From contig CANJKD010000007.1 of NCBI GenBank assembly GCA_947474415.1, positions 1-14,119 of the forward strand: a stretch of DNA of 14,119 nucleotides, written 5' to 3'. Shown in pieces: positions 7,503 through 14,056 of the stretch. Positions within the stretch are counted from its first letter, which is position 1. Every line of letters starts with the position of its first letter. Position numbers and translations under genes: made by a program. Under the pieces are notes generated by a model. The model was given only the letters and a program-made list of their open reading frames with translations. It was not told the origin of the DNA and searched no databases. This stretch comes from Burkholderiales bacterium (lineage in GTDB: Bacteria; Pseudomonadota; Gammaproteobacteria; Burkholderiales; Burkholderiaceae_C).

Positions 7503-9200
7503 ATGCACCCACCCACCAGCCTTCCGCCACCCGAGGTACAAGCCCCGGCGCCCACCATCACCGCACTGCTCGACCAGGCCGGCCGGCTTTTCATGTCTGC
7601 ACCCCTGCAAGCCCTGGCACTGGCCGACCAGGCCTGGGCGGCGCTGCCCGAATTGCCCGCCAACGGCTCGTCGGCCGCCCACGCCAGTGTGCTGCGCACG
7701 CTCGGCTTGGCGCTGCATTACGGCGGCCGCCACGCCGACGGCCTGCTGGCCCTGAACCGCGCGCTGGCGGCCGCACCGGCTGACGACGCAGCGTTGCAGT
7801 CGACGGTGCTGCGCAGTCTGTCGATCGGTTGCGAACTGCTCGGTGCGCCGGACGAGGCGCTCGACTGGGCCCTGCGCTCGCTGGAAGCGGCACGCCCGCT
7901 CGATATTCCGGGGCTGACGCGCGACGCGCTGATGTCAGTCGGTGTGGCATATTCGCGCTGCGGCGACCCCGCCACCGGCCTCGACTACTTCGCCCAGGTG
8001 CTGGCGCTCCTGGTTGCCCCCGGCACGGAGGACGACGAGGCCAGCATCAGCGCGCTCAACAACATGGGCATCAACTGCAAGAACCTGCAGCGGCATGCCG
8101 AATCGGTGGGGCATTTCGAACGCGCACTGGCGCTGGCAGAGAGCCTCGAACACGGCAGTTCGGCCGCAGTGCTGCGCTCCAACATCGGCGAGCCGCTGAT
8201 GATGCTGGGCCGGCTCGACGAGGCCCGTTGCGCGCTCACCGCAGCCATCGAGCAGCTTGCGGCCAACGGCTTCCGCGAAGGCGAGGCCCATGCCCACGTG
8301 TCTCTGGGCCGGGTGTTGCTGGCTCGCGGCGAACCCGTGGCTGCGCAGGCCGCACTGGAGCGCGCGCTGGCGCTGGCCGAACTCACCGGCGGCCGCAACC
8401 ACGCGGCGGGCGCGCACCTGGCGCTGGCTGGGCTGCACAAGGCGGCCGACCGCTTCGACCTTGCCTTGCATCACCACGAGGCCTACCACGCCGCCGAGCG
8501 AGCCCAGTTCAACGCCGACTCAGTCCGCGAGATCAGCTCGCTGCGCGTTCGCCTCGAAGTGGCTGCTGCGCGCCACGATGCCGAGGTGCACCGGCTCAAG
8601 CACGTCGAGGTCGCCCGCGCGCACGACGAATTGAAGCAGCTGCACGCCGCGCTGCTCGCTGCCGACGAGGAAAAAAGCCAGCTCGTGCTGCGCCTGGCCG
8701 AGCAGAGCCGCACCGACGCGCTGACCGGCCTGGCGAACCGGCGCTGGCTCGACGAACACTTGAGCGCCGAGCTGGCGCGGGCGCGCCGCTACGGCATGCC
8801 GCTGGCTGTGGCGCTGTGTGACCTCGACTTCTTCAAGCGTGTCAACGACCGCTTCGGCCACACCGTGGGCGACGAAGTGCTGCGCCGGGTGGCCGCGATC
8901 CTGCGCGAAAGCTGCCGCAGCACCGACCTGGTGGCGCGCTATGGTGGCGAAGAGTTCTGCATCGCCTTCCTGGAAACCGATGCTGCACAGGCCGCGCGCA
9001 CCTGCGAAGCGCTGCGTCTTGCGGTGGCTTCGCATGACTGGGGCGGCGTCCACAGCGGGCTGGTGGTGACCTTGTCGATCAGCGTTTCGGACGACCTGTC
9101 GCAAGCCGCCCCCGAGCCCTTGCTGGCAGATGCAGACAAGCACCTGTACCAGGCCAAGCACGAGGGCAAGAACCGGGTTTGCTGGACTGCGCCCGCCTGA
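7503..9200 (+). CDS. TPR-repeat GGDEF diguanylate cyclase
   Basis: The protein is 565 residues with no signal peptide or membrane span, so it should be cytoplasmic. Residues about 20-340 are helical TPR-like repeats (for example LNNMGINCKNLQRHAESVGHFERALALAE and HVSLGRVLLARGEPVAAQAALERALALAE). A charged coiled-coil stretch (about 345-400) leads into the GGDEF domain. DALTGLANRR is at 405-414, DLDFFKRVNDRFGHTVGDEVLR follows, and the active-site loop GGEEF is at 481-485. The allosteric inhibition motif RSTD (472-475) lies exactly five residues before it, so product feedback should operate. It should condense two GTP to c-di-GMP, with the TPR part sensing a protein or peptide partner. ATG 7503 has no ribosome-binding site but a TACGCT -10-like hexamer ends 7 nt before it, suggesting a leaderless message. 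A strong intrinsic terminator follows at 9228-9266. It is divergent from an HDOD protein gene. Confidence 0.92.
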   Translation: MHPPTSLPPPEVQAPAPTITALLDQAGRLFMSAPLQALALADQAWAALPELPANGSSAAHASVLRTLGLALHYGGRHADGLLALNRALAAAPADDAALQSTVLRSLSIGCELLGAPDEALDWALRSLEAARPLDIPGLTRDALMSVGVAYSRCGDPATGLDYFAQVLALLVAPGTEDDEASISALNNMGINCKNLQRHAESVGHFERALALAESLEHGSSAAVLRSNIGEPLMMLGRLDEARCALTAAIEQLAANGFREGEAHAHVSLGRVLLARGEPVAAQAALERALALAELTGGRNHAAGAHLALAGLHKAADRFDLALHHHEAYHAAERAQFNADSVREISSLRVRLEVAAARHDAEVHRLKHVEVARAHDELKQLHAALLAADEEKSQLVLRLAEQSRTDALTGLANRRWLDEHLSAELARARRYGMPLAVALCDLDFFKRVNDRFGHTVGDEVLRRVAAILRESCRSTDLVARYGGEEFCIAFLETDAAQAARTCEALRLAVASHDWGGVHSGLVVTLSISVSDDLSQAAPEPLLADADKHLYQAKHEGKNRVCWTAPA

Positions 9201-9227
9201 GCGGCAGGGCGCGGTCCAGAATGGACG

Positions 9228-9266
9228 AAGGGCATCAGGTCAACCCTGACGCCCTTCTATTTTTTT
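9228..9266 (+). terminator. Intrinsic terminator of the TPR-GGDEF gene
   Basis: The arm at 9228-9239 (AAGGGCATCAGG) pairs with 9245-9256 (CCTGACGCCCTT) as an 11-of-12 bp stem with one A-C mismatch and a 5-nt loop (TCAAC). A CTA spacer and seven T residues (9260-9266) follow. It starts 28 bp after the stop codon at 9198-9200. The T tract is on one side only, so it works for the plus strand. The remaining sequence to the histidine kinase stop (9267-9437) holds no gene that I can support. Confidence 0.88.
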
Positions 9267-9437
9267 CTTCGGCCCCAACTGCAGCCTGCGTTTTTGTACG
9301 CGACCGCCAGCCCTTGCCGTGGTGCGCTTGCTCAAGTCTCCTCAGCCCCGACCTGCGCGGCACCATTCCGGTGCCAGCCGCGACAAGCGAGACTGTAGGG
9401 GGGTGCCCGCGTTCGTGCGACGGGGTTTTCCCGAGCC

Positions 9438-11003
9438 TCAGGGCGCGGCGGGAACGGACAGCACGACCCGCGTTCCAGCGCCCGGCACGCTGCTCACCGA
9501 GACCGTTCCGCCGTGCAGTTCGGCGATGCGCTTGACGATCGCCAGCCCCAGGCCCTTGCCGCCCTCGCCGGTGGCCGGCGCCACACTCTGGCGGCTCTGG
9601 TAGAAACGGTCGAACAGGTGCGGCAGGTCGGCGGCATCGATGCCCGGGCCGGTGTCGCGCACGCTGACCTGCACGCGACCTTCTCGCACGCAGGCCGCGA
9701 GCGTTATGCGCGCGCCGGCCGGGCAGAACTTCAGCGCGTTGTCGACCAAGTTGGCGATGGCGCGCTCGAACAGTTCGATATCGAGGGCGGCGAAGGGCGG
9801 CGTGGCCCCCGGGTCGGCTCCTGCGCCGCCACCATTGGGTTCGTGATCCGCAGCCGCAGCGCTTTCGGCCTGCAGGCCCACGCCCTGCTTCGCCGCGCGT
9901 TCGGCGAAGCGGGCGCAGATGTCGTCGAGCAACTCGCCGGCGTCCACCGTTTCGGTGCGCAGCTTGAATTCGGGTTCGTCGAGCTCGGCCAGGTCGCCGA
10001 GTGACTGAACCAGCCGCGCCGCGTTGCGGGTGTTGCGAAGCGCGATCTCGATCAAGCGCCGGTCGTCGTCGGCGCGCGGCGCGCTGGCGGCGCCAAGTGG
10101 GGCGGCCCAGCGCCCTTCCAGTGTCTCGAGGCAGGCCGCCGTGGCGGTCAACGGCGAGCGCAGGTCGTGCGACAGGTTGCTGACGCCTTCGCGGCGGAAG
10201 TGGTCGAGCCGGCGCAACTGCGTCCATTGGCGCAGGCAGATGTCGAGCATCATCTCGAAGGCGCCGGTGAGCTGGCCGAATTCATCTCGCGTTCTGGGTG
10301 GCAGCAGGCTCTTGGCACCGCTCATGTTTTTGTCCAGGCCGCGCTGCGAAATCAGCGCCACCGCGTCGGTGAGGCGACGCAGCGGGCGCGTCACCGAAAC
10401 GATGATGAGCAGGGCGAGCAGGGTCGTGACCGCGACCACGGCAACGATCAGCCACAGCGCCGGGCGCGCCACGCTCATGCGCAACGCGGCCCAGCGGCCG
10501 TCGGGCAGTTGCTCGGTGTGCAGCACCAGGTACAGGTAGCCAGCCACCGGGTCGGCGCTGCGGATCACCGCACGGCGCACCGGCTGCACCGCCACCACTG
10601 CATCGGCGTCCATGCGCTCGGGGTCGTCGCCCATCACGTAGGCCGCCTCCTGCTTGCCGACCGCCTGCAGCACCGGGCCCAGCGCGACCTTGAAGCCGGG
10701 CGGCATCGGTGTGCCACTGCAGGCGAGCACCGCGCCATTGGTGTCGAGCAGGTAGAGCTGGGTGTCGGGCTCGAACAGCACCATGTTACGCAACCAGCCC
10801 TGAAATTCGTCGGGCCGGCGTTCGTACAACTCGAACAGATCGTCGTAGTTGGCCACCACGCGCTGCAGGAACGCGCTGCCGCGCCGGTAGGCGGTCTCGT
10901 GTTCGAAACGCTGAAAGGCGTAGATGACGGCAGCGATCACCAGCAGCGCGGTCAGCAACCCGGTGGCGAAGACGGTCAAAGCGAGCTTGAGGCGGACGGT
11001 CAT
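9438..11003 (-). CDS. Sensor histidine kinase of an OmpR-family two-component system
   Basis: The protein is 521 residues. It has a membrane span at about 8-30, a periplasmic sensor region at 31-180, a second span at about 181-204 and HAMP at about 203-258. The dimerisation/phosphoacceptor helix follows with NLSHDLRSPL and His279. The ATPase domain has the N box NLVDNALKF (418-426, Asn422), G1 DTGPGI (450-455) and G2 GKGLGLAI (482-489). All residues expected for an active kinase are present. The sensor region has no recognisable small-molecule domain but contains LFEPDTQLYLLDTNGAVLACSG (76-97), resembling a PAS/PDC-like strand pair. A low-complexity Gly/Ala-rich insertion (about 380-403) splits the start of the ATPase domain from the N box. 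Its start is 6 bp after the stop of the response regulator, so the two form an operon with regulator first. The signal is unknown; an envelope signal is an inference from the periplasmic domain. Confidence 0.92.
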   Translation of the reverse strand: MTVRLKLALTVFATGLLTALLVIAAVIYAFQRFEHETAYRRGSAFLQRVVANYDDLFELYERRPDEFQGWLRNMVLFEPDTQLYLLDTNGAVLACSGTPMPPGFKVALGPVLQAVGKQEAAYVMGDDPERMDADAVVAVQPVRRAVIRSADPVAGYLYLVLHTEQLPDGRWAALRMSVARPALWLIVAVVAVTTLLALLIIVSVTRPLRRLTDAVALISQRGLDKNMSGAKSLLPPRTRDEFGQLTGAFEMMLDICLRQWTQLRRLDHFRREGVSNLSHDLRSPLTATAACLETLEGRWAAPLGAASAPRADDDRRLIEIALRNTRNAARLVQSLGDLAELDEPEFKLRTETVDAGELLDDICARFAERAAKQGVGLQAESAAAADHEPNGGGAGADPGATPPFAALDIELFERAIANLVDNALKFCPAGARITLAACVREGRVQVSVRDTGPGIDAADLPHLFDRFYQSRQSVAPATGEGGKGLGLAIVKRIAELHGGTVSVSSVPGAGTRVVLSVPAAP

Positions 11004-11009
11004 GCCGGG

Positions 11010-11735
11010 TCACGCCACATCGCGCATCTTGTAGCCAACCCCTCTTGCGGTGAGGATCAGGACCGGCCGCATCGGGTCGGCTTCGAGCTTGGCGCGCAGG
11101 CGGTTGATGTGGGTCGTGACGGTGTGCTCGTAGCCATCGTGGGTGTAGCCCCAGACCGCGTTCAGCAACTGCGAGCGCGAGAACACATGGCCGGGGTGCG
11201 ACGCGAAGTGCAGCAGCAACTCGAACTCGAGTGCGGTGAAGTCGATCAGCTCGCCTCGGCAGCGGACCTGGCGCTTGGCAGGCAATATCTCCAGCTCGCC
11301 GTTGCGGATGGCGCCGTTGCCCTTCAGGCTCGCGGCGTGGGCGTTCGCCTGCGCCGCGGCCAGCAGGTCGGCGCGGCGCAGCAAGGCCTTCACGCGCGCC
11401 AGCAGTTCGGCGAGCGAGAACGGCTTGGTCAGGTAGTCATCGGCCCCCAGCTCGAGGCCAAGCACGCGGTCGAGCTCGGTCGACTTGGCGGTGAGCATCA
11501 GGATCGGCGTGGCGCTGCCGTTCGCGCGCAGCGCCTTGCAGACTTCCAGGCCATCGACGCGCGGCATCATCAGGTCAAGGATCAGCAGGTTGCCGGGGTG
11601 CTCGGCGTGGCGCGCCAGCACCTGTTCGCCGTCGGCCACCGCCGTCACCTCGTAGCCAGCGCCGCGCAGGTTCATCACCAGCAACTCGCGGATGTCGGTC
11701 TGGTCTTCGGCGACGAGGATGTGGGCAGGCGGCAT
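11010..11735 (-). CDS. OmpR/PhoB-family DNA-binding response regulator
   Basis: The protein is 241 residues from ATG 11735. The receiver domain (4-118) has the acidic pair E10-D11, phosphoacceptor Asp54 in LILDLMMPRVDG, Thr82 in LMLTAK and Lys104 in LTKPF. A linker follows, then a winged-helix domain (about 140-238) with ELIDFTALEFELLLHFASHPGHVFSRSQLL, the recognition-helix region EHTVTTHINRLRAKLE and the closing wing LILTARGVGYKM. An in-frame GTG at 11759 would add eight residues (MPPSRPPR); I prefer the ATG because the family normally starts just before the first strand, and because a TAAGAA-like -10 at 11763-11768 would put transcription near 11755, inside the longer version. The histidine kinase follows after 6 bp. 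A tandem TGTGAT repeat upstream (11798-11814) is a candidate autoregulatory site. Confidence 0.93.
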   Translation of the reverse strand: MPPAHILVAEDQTDIRELLVMNLRGAGYEVTAVADGEQVLARHAEHPGNLLILDLMMPRVDGLEVCKALRANGSATPILMLTAKSTELDRVLGLELGADDYLTKPFSLAELLARVKALLRRADLLAAAQANAHAASLKGNGAIRNGELEILPAKRQVRCRGELIDFTALEFELLLHFASHPGHVFSRSQLLNAVWGYTHDGYEHTVTTHINRLRAKLEADPMRPVLILTARGVGYKMRDVA

Positions 11736-11797
11736 GCGGGGTGGTCGGCTCGGAGGCACGGATTCTTACCGTTCGCCGTCCCGGCTTCTGACGCAAT

Positions 11798-11814
11798 TGT
11801 GATCTTCCTGTGAT
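11798..11814. promoter_or_regulatory. Direct repeat TGTGAT-N5-TGTGAT, candidate response-regulator box
   Basis: Between the divergent response regulator and ECF sigma genes the plus strand reads TGTGAT (11798-11803), CTTCC, TGTGAT (11809-11814), an exact hexamer repeat with 11-bp period; a weaker GGTGAG follows at 11819-11824. OmpR-family regulators such as PhoP bind direct hexamer repeats with 5-bp spacing. The box lies about 30 bp upstream of a plausible -10 (TAAGAA read on the minus strand, 11768-11763) for the regulator-kinase operon and 69 bp upstream of the sigma factor start. Site function is inferred. Confidence 0.5.
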
Positions 11815-11882
11815 GTTCGGTGAGGCTGGCGCGAGGTGCGGCGACGAAAGTTCAGGCACCGACAACGGATGAGGACCTTCGC

Positions 11883-12458
11883 ATGAACACTGCCCACCTC
11901 ACTGCCAGCTCCACAGCCAGCCCGAACCCCGCCAACGCCTTGCCACCCACCGGCACGTCCGGCGTCTGCTGGGCCGAGATGGTCACGCACCGCAACTACC
12001 TGGTGCGCTTTGCGCGGCGCAAGCTGCGTGACCCGCTGATGGCCGAAGACGCGGTGCACGATGTGTTCGAGGCCGTGCTGTCGGGCCGGGCCGTGTTCGC
12101 CGGCCGGTCGGCGCTGCGCTCGTGGTTGACGGCCGTACTGAAGCACAAGATCGTCGATTCGGTGCGCCGCAATGCCGGCACCGATTCGCTCGACGAGCTG
12201 GGTGGCCCCGACCGCGAAGGAGGCGGTGTGCTGGCGCTCGAATGCCCGCAGCCCCGCCCCGATCAAATCGCCGAGCAGCACCAGTTGCTGATGCTGGCGC
12301 TGCAGCGCATCGAGGCCTTGCCCCCCGGGCTGCGCGACGCGATGCGGCTGCGCGTACTCGAAGAACAGCCGACCGAAGCGGTGTGCCGCGAACTCGGCAT
12401 CAGCGAAGAGAACCTGTTCGTGCGGATTCACCGGGCACGCAAGCAACTGCTGTCCTGA
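11883..12458 (+). CDS. ECF-family RNA polymerase sigma factor
   Basis: The protein is 191 residues. Region 2 (about 30-96) reads HRNYLVRFARRKLRDPLMAEDAVHDVFEAVLSG, then FAGRSALRSWLTAVLKHKIVDSVRR, the -10 recognition and core-binding portion. Region 4 (about 131-190) reads ALPPGLRDAMRLRVLEEQPTEAVCRELGISEENLFVRIHRARKQLL, a helix-turn-helix for the -35 element. The HRNYL and LKHKIVD motifs resemble a betaproteobacterial ECF group often annotated as TIGR02943; this is from memory. ATG 11883 is chosen because GAGGA lies 7 nt upstream; an in-frame GTG at 11820 has no such support and would start inside the regulatory region. The first 28 residues are Ala/Ser/Pro/Thr-rich and probably disordered. 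No zinc-finger anti-sigma gene follows in the next 131 bp, where many relatives have one. A thioredoxin-like gene is next on the same strand. Confidence 0.9.
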   Translation: MNTAHLTASSTASPNPANALPPTGTSGVCWAEMVTHRNYLVRFARRKLRDPLMAEDAVHDVFEAVLSGRAVFAGRSALRSWLTAVLKHKIVDSVRRNAGTDSLDELGGPDREGGGVLALECPQPRPDQIAEQHQLLMLALQRIEALPPGLRDAMRLRVLEEQPTEAVCRELGISEENLFVRIHRARKQLLS

Positions 12459-12577
12459 ACGCAGCCGGTGCGGCAGCTGCAGGCCCGGGTGAGCCGCTGC
12501 GCCCCCAAGCAAGCAGTGCCACTTGGCCCAACCCCCTGAGGGCGGGAACGTCGAAGACATTTCCTGGAGGTGCTCAC

Positions 12578-12583
12578 TACACT
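12578..12583 (+). promoter_or_regulatory. Candidate -10 element of a leaderless promoter for the thioredoxin-like gene
   Basis: TACACT ends 6 nt before the ATG at 12590, so transcription would begin at or next to the start codon. An AAGACA hexamer (12554-12559) lies 18 bp upstream as a weak -35. The only purine-rich ribosome-binding-like sequence, GGAGG at 12566-12570, is about 20 nt from the ATG, too far for normal use. The same layout appears at the GGDEF gene (TACGCT, 7490-7495). Prediction only. Confidence 0.35.
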
Positions 12584-12589
12584 TCGGCG

Positions 12590-13000
12590 ATGGACCTGCC
12601 CGAACCCCCGCTGCTGATGGCCTGCCTGTGCGCCCGGTGGTGCGGCACCTGCGGCAGCTACGAAGCCGTGTTCGCGGCCTGTGCCGCCGCCTACGGCGCG
12701 CAGGTGCAGCCGCTGTGGGTTGACATCGAAGACGAGGCCGATCTGATCGGCGGCATCGATGTCGACAACTTTCCGACCCTGCTGCTGGCGCGCGGTGACG
12801 CGCTGCTGTTCCTCGGCACCATCACGCCGCACCCACAGACGCTGTCGCGGCTGGTGGCCAGCGGACTGGCCGGCGACCTGAAGCCTGGCGATCCCGCCAC
12901 CCGACCCCATACCGATGCCGAGGCCGCGAAGCTGCCACAGCGTCTGCGCGCGTGGGCTGAGGCCGGGCGCGCCCGGCACAGCGCGCCCGGCCTCAGCTGA
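12590..13000 (+). CDS. Thioredoxin-like protein with CGTC active site
   Basis: The protein is 136 residues. The N-terminus reads LLMACLCARWCGTCGSYEAVF with the redox motif WCGTC at 18-22, in place of the canonical WCGPC. VDIEDEADLIGGIDVDNFPTLLL (44-66) follows, which gives the acidic strand and the cis-proline (Pro61) of the fold. The conserved core ends near residue 95 and a charged Ala/Arg-rich tail follows, partly encoded by a long hairpin. There is no signal peptide or lipobox, so it should be cytoplasmic and act as a thiol-disulfide exchange protein; a CxxC with Thr before the second Cys usually changes redox potential relative to Pro. ATG 12590 is the only good start; the nearest GGAGG is about 20 nt upstream. 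It is 131 bp downstream of the ECF sigma gene and overlaps the convergent rhomboid gene by 8 bp at the stop codons. Confidence 0.8.
   Translation: MDLPEPPLLMACLCARWCGTCGSYEAVFAACAAAYGAQVQPLWVDIEDEADLIGGIDVDNFPTLLLARGDALLFLGTITPHPQTLSRLVASGLAGDLKPGDPATRPHTDAEAAKLPQRLRAWAEAGRARHSAPGLS
12956..12997. repeat. Perfect 17-bp inverted repeat at a convergent gene junction
   Basis: GCTGAGGCCGGGCGCGC (12956-12972) is the exact reverse complement of 12981-12997, with an 8-nt loop (CCGGCACA). It covers the last codons of the thioredoxin-like gene and includes the stop codon of the rhomboid gene (12993-12995); the thioredoxin-like stop starts at the next base (12998). The hairpin would form in both transcripts. 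It has no T tract on either side, so it is not a standard intrinsic terminator; a bidirectional 3'-end-stabilising or pausing structure is the likely role. Confidence 0.8.
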
Positions 13001-13616
13001 AGAGCGTTTGCACCGCCCGCCCCAAGGCCGGGAAGTCCGTCAGCGCCACGAACGCGACGCCGGCCGCGGCGCCCGCCAGGTGCGCGTCGTGGTTGACGCG
13101 CCCGCGCGCCTGCCGTGAGGCGTAGTAGCTGTACGCCAGGTACAGCACGGCGAACAGCGGCGCCGGAATCGGCACGGGGATCGGCAGGATGAAGATCGAG
13201 GCCGACGGGTTGTAGACGATCGAGGCGAACAGCACCGCCAGGATCGCGCCGGAAGCGCCGAGGCACTTGTAGCCAGGGTCACGCCGATGCGTCAGCCAGG
13301 TGCCGAGGTCGCTCGCCAGCAGGCCGAAGAAGTACAAAGCCAGGAACCGCCCCGTGCCCATCGCCCGCTCCAACGCGAAGGCGAAGGCCCAGAACGTGAA
13401 GCCGTTGAAGAACAGGTGGGCGAGGTCGGCATGCAGGAAGGCGCTGGTGAGCAGGGTCGAATACTCGCGATGCGGCAGCAGCCAGTGCGGCCGGAACAGG
13501 TTGCGTTCGAGCATCGCCGGTGCAGCGAACAGGCCGATCAGGCTGGCGATCACGATCAGCGCCAGCAGCGCGGTGGCGCCGGGGGATTCGGTGCCAAGGG
13601 TCACGAGTGGGTCCAT
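12993..13616 (-). CDS. Rhomboid-family intramembrane serine protease
   Basis: The protein is 207 residues with about six membrane spans. The catalytic set is complete: HADLAHLFFN (62-71, with His67 and Asn71 for the oxyanion site), GASGAILA (120-127) with nucleophile Ser122, and NHDAHLAGAAAG (175-186) with His179 as the general base. Rhomboids cut transmembrane segments of substrate proteins within the inner membrane. The proline-rich segment ILPIPVPIPAPL (143-154) forms the loop before the fifth span. ATG 13616 is chosen because it begins just before the first hydrophobic span; an in-frame ATG at 13673 would add a basic 19-residue stretch with no better ribosome-binding site, and cannot be excluded. 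Its 3' end overlaps the thioredoxin-like gene on the other strand by 8 bp. No substrate gene is evident nearby. Confidence 0.9.
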   Translation of the reverse strand: MDPLVTLGTESPGATALLALIVIASLIGLFAAPAMLERNLFRPHWLLPHREYSTLLTSAFLHADLAHLFFNGFTFWAFAFALERAMGTGRFLALYFFGLLASDLGTWLTHRRDPGYKCLGASGAILAVLFASIVYNPSASIFILPIPVPIPAPLFAVLYLAYSYYASRQARGRVNHDAHLAGAAAGVAFVALTDFPALGRAVQTLFS

Positions 13617-13775
13617 GGGGGTTCGACGAGTGCTTCGAAGTGAAAGGTTCAGGGGGCGCCGATCATGCGGCACCGGCAGGCAGGGCGCGCCGGCTGAGGC
13701 ACATTACAGGCTCGAATCATCAGGCGCGCCCGGGTGCCGCCGCCGGCGGCGAGTGGCCCGCCGAGGGCATCAACC

Positions 13776-14039
13776 ATGTGGATACTGACCGAAGCGCCGC
13801 GAGGCAGCAATTTCTACGAAGCCGAATCGACCTGCGGCAACAAGGCGTTGATCTCGGACACCTGCGACACCGTCATCTTCGCCCGCTCGCAGGGTGCCGA
13901 CGGCTACCGCGTCGTCGCGCAGCGCGGCCGTGAAACCTTCTTCATCGGCCCAGCGCCGGTGCGCGGCCAGACGGCCGACATCAACGCGCAGATGCTCAGC
14001 ATCGCCAAGCAGCTGCAGGCTGCGGTGCTGATCTATTGA
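13776..14039 (+). CDS. Hypothetical small protein, 87 residues
   Basis: I do not recognise this protein. It is 87 residues, soluble, without a signal peptide or membrane span. It has an N-terminal MWILTEAPRGSNFYEAEST, two cysteines (Cys20 and Cys30) in a segment STCGNKALISDTCDTVIFAR, and a beta-rich middle (YRVVAQRGRETFFIGPAPV). A C-terminal amphipathic helix (INAQMLSIAKQLQAAVLIY) follows. ATG 13776 has a well-placed GAGGG 8 nt upstream, and codon use resembles the neighbours, which argues that it is real. It is divergent from the rhomboid gene across 159 bp and its stop is 17 bp from the possible stop of a minus-strand gene entering from the right edge. Function cannot be assigned. Confidence 0.7.
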   Translation: MWILTEAPRGSNFYEAESTCGNKALISDTCDTVIFARSQGADGYRVVAQRGRETFFIGPAPVRGQTADINAQMLSIAKQLQAAVLIY

Positions 14040-14056
14040 TCCGGCCCTGTGAAGTC

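Noticed and set aside
9359..9375. GGCACC-ATTCC-GGTGCC hairpin downstream of the histidine kinase stop
   Set aside because: Only 6 bp, no T tract on the minus strand, and 63 bp past the stop; not enough to call a terminator.
11736..11759. GTG start at 11759 for the response regulator
   Set aside because: It adds an unusual MPPSRPPR stretch before the receiver domain and would lie upstream of the likely transcription start; kept only as an alternative.
12545..12549. GGAAC resembling an ECF sigma -35 element ahead of the thioredoxin-like gene
   Set aside because: No matching -10 at 16-17 bp; the sequence there is GGAGG. A vegetative-type -10 nearer the ATG explains the gap better.
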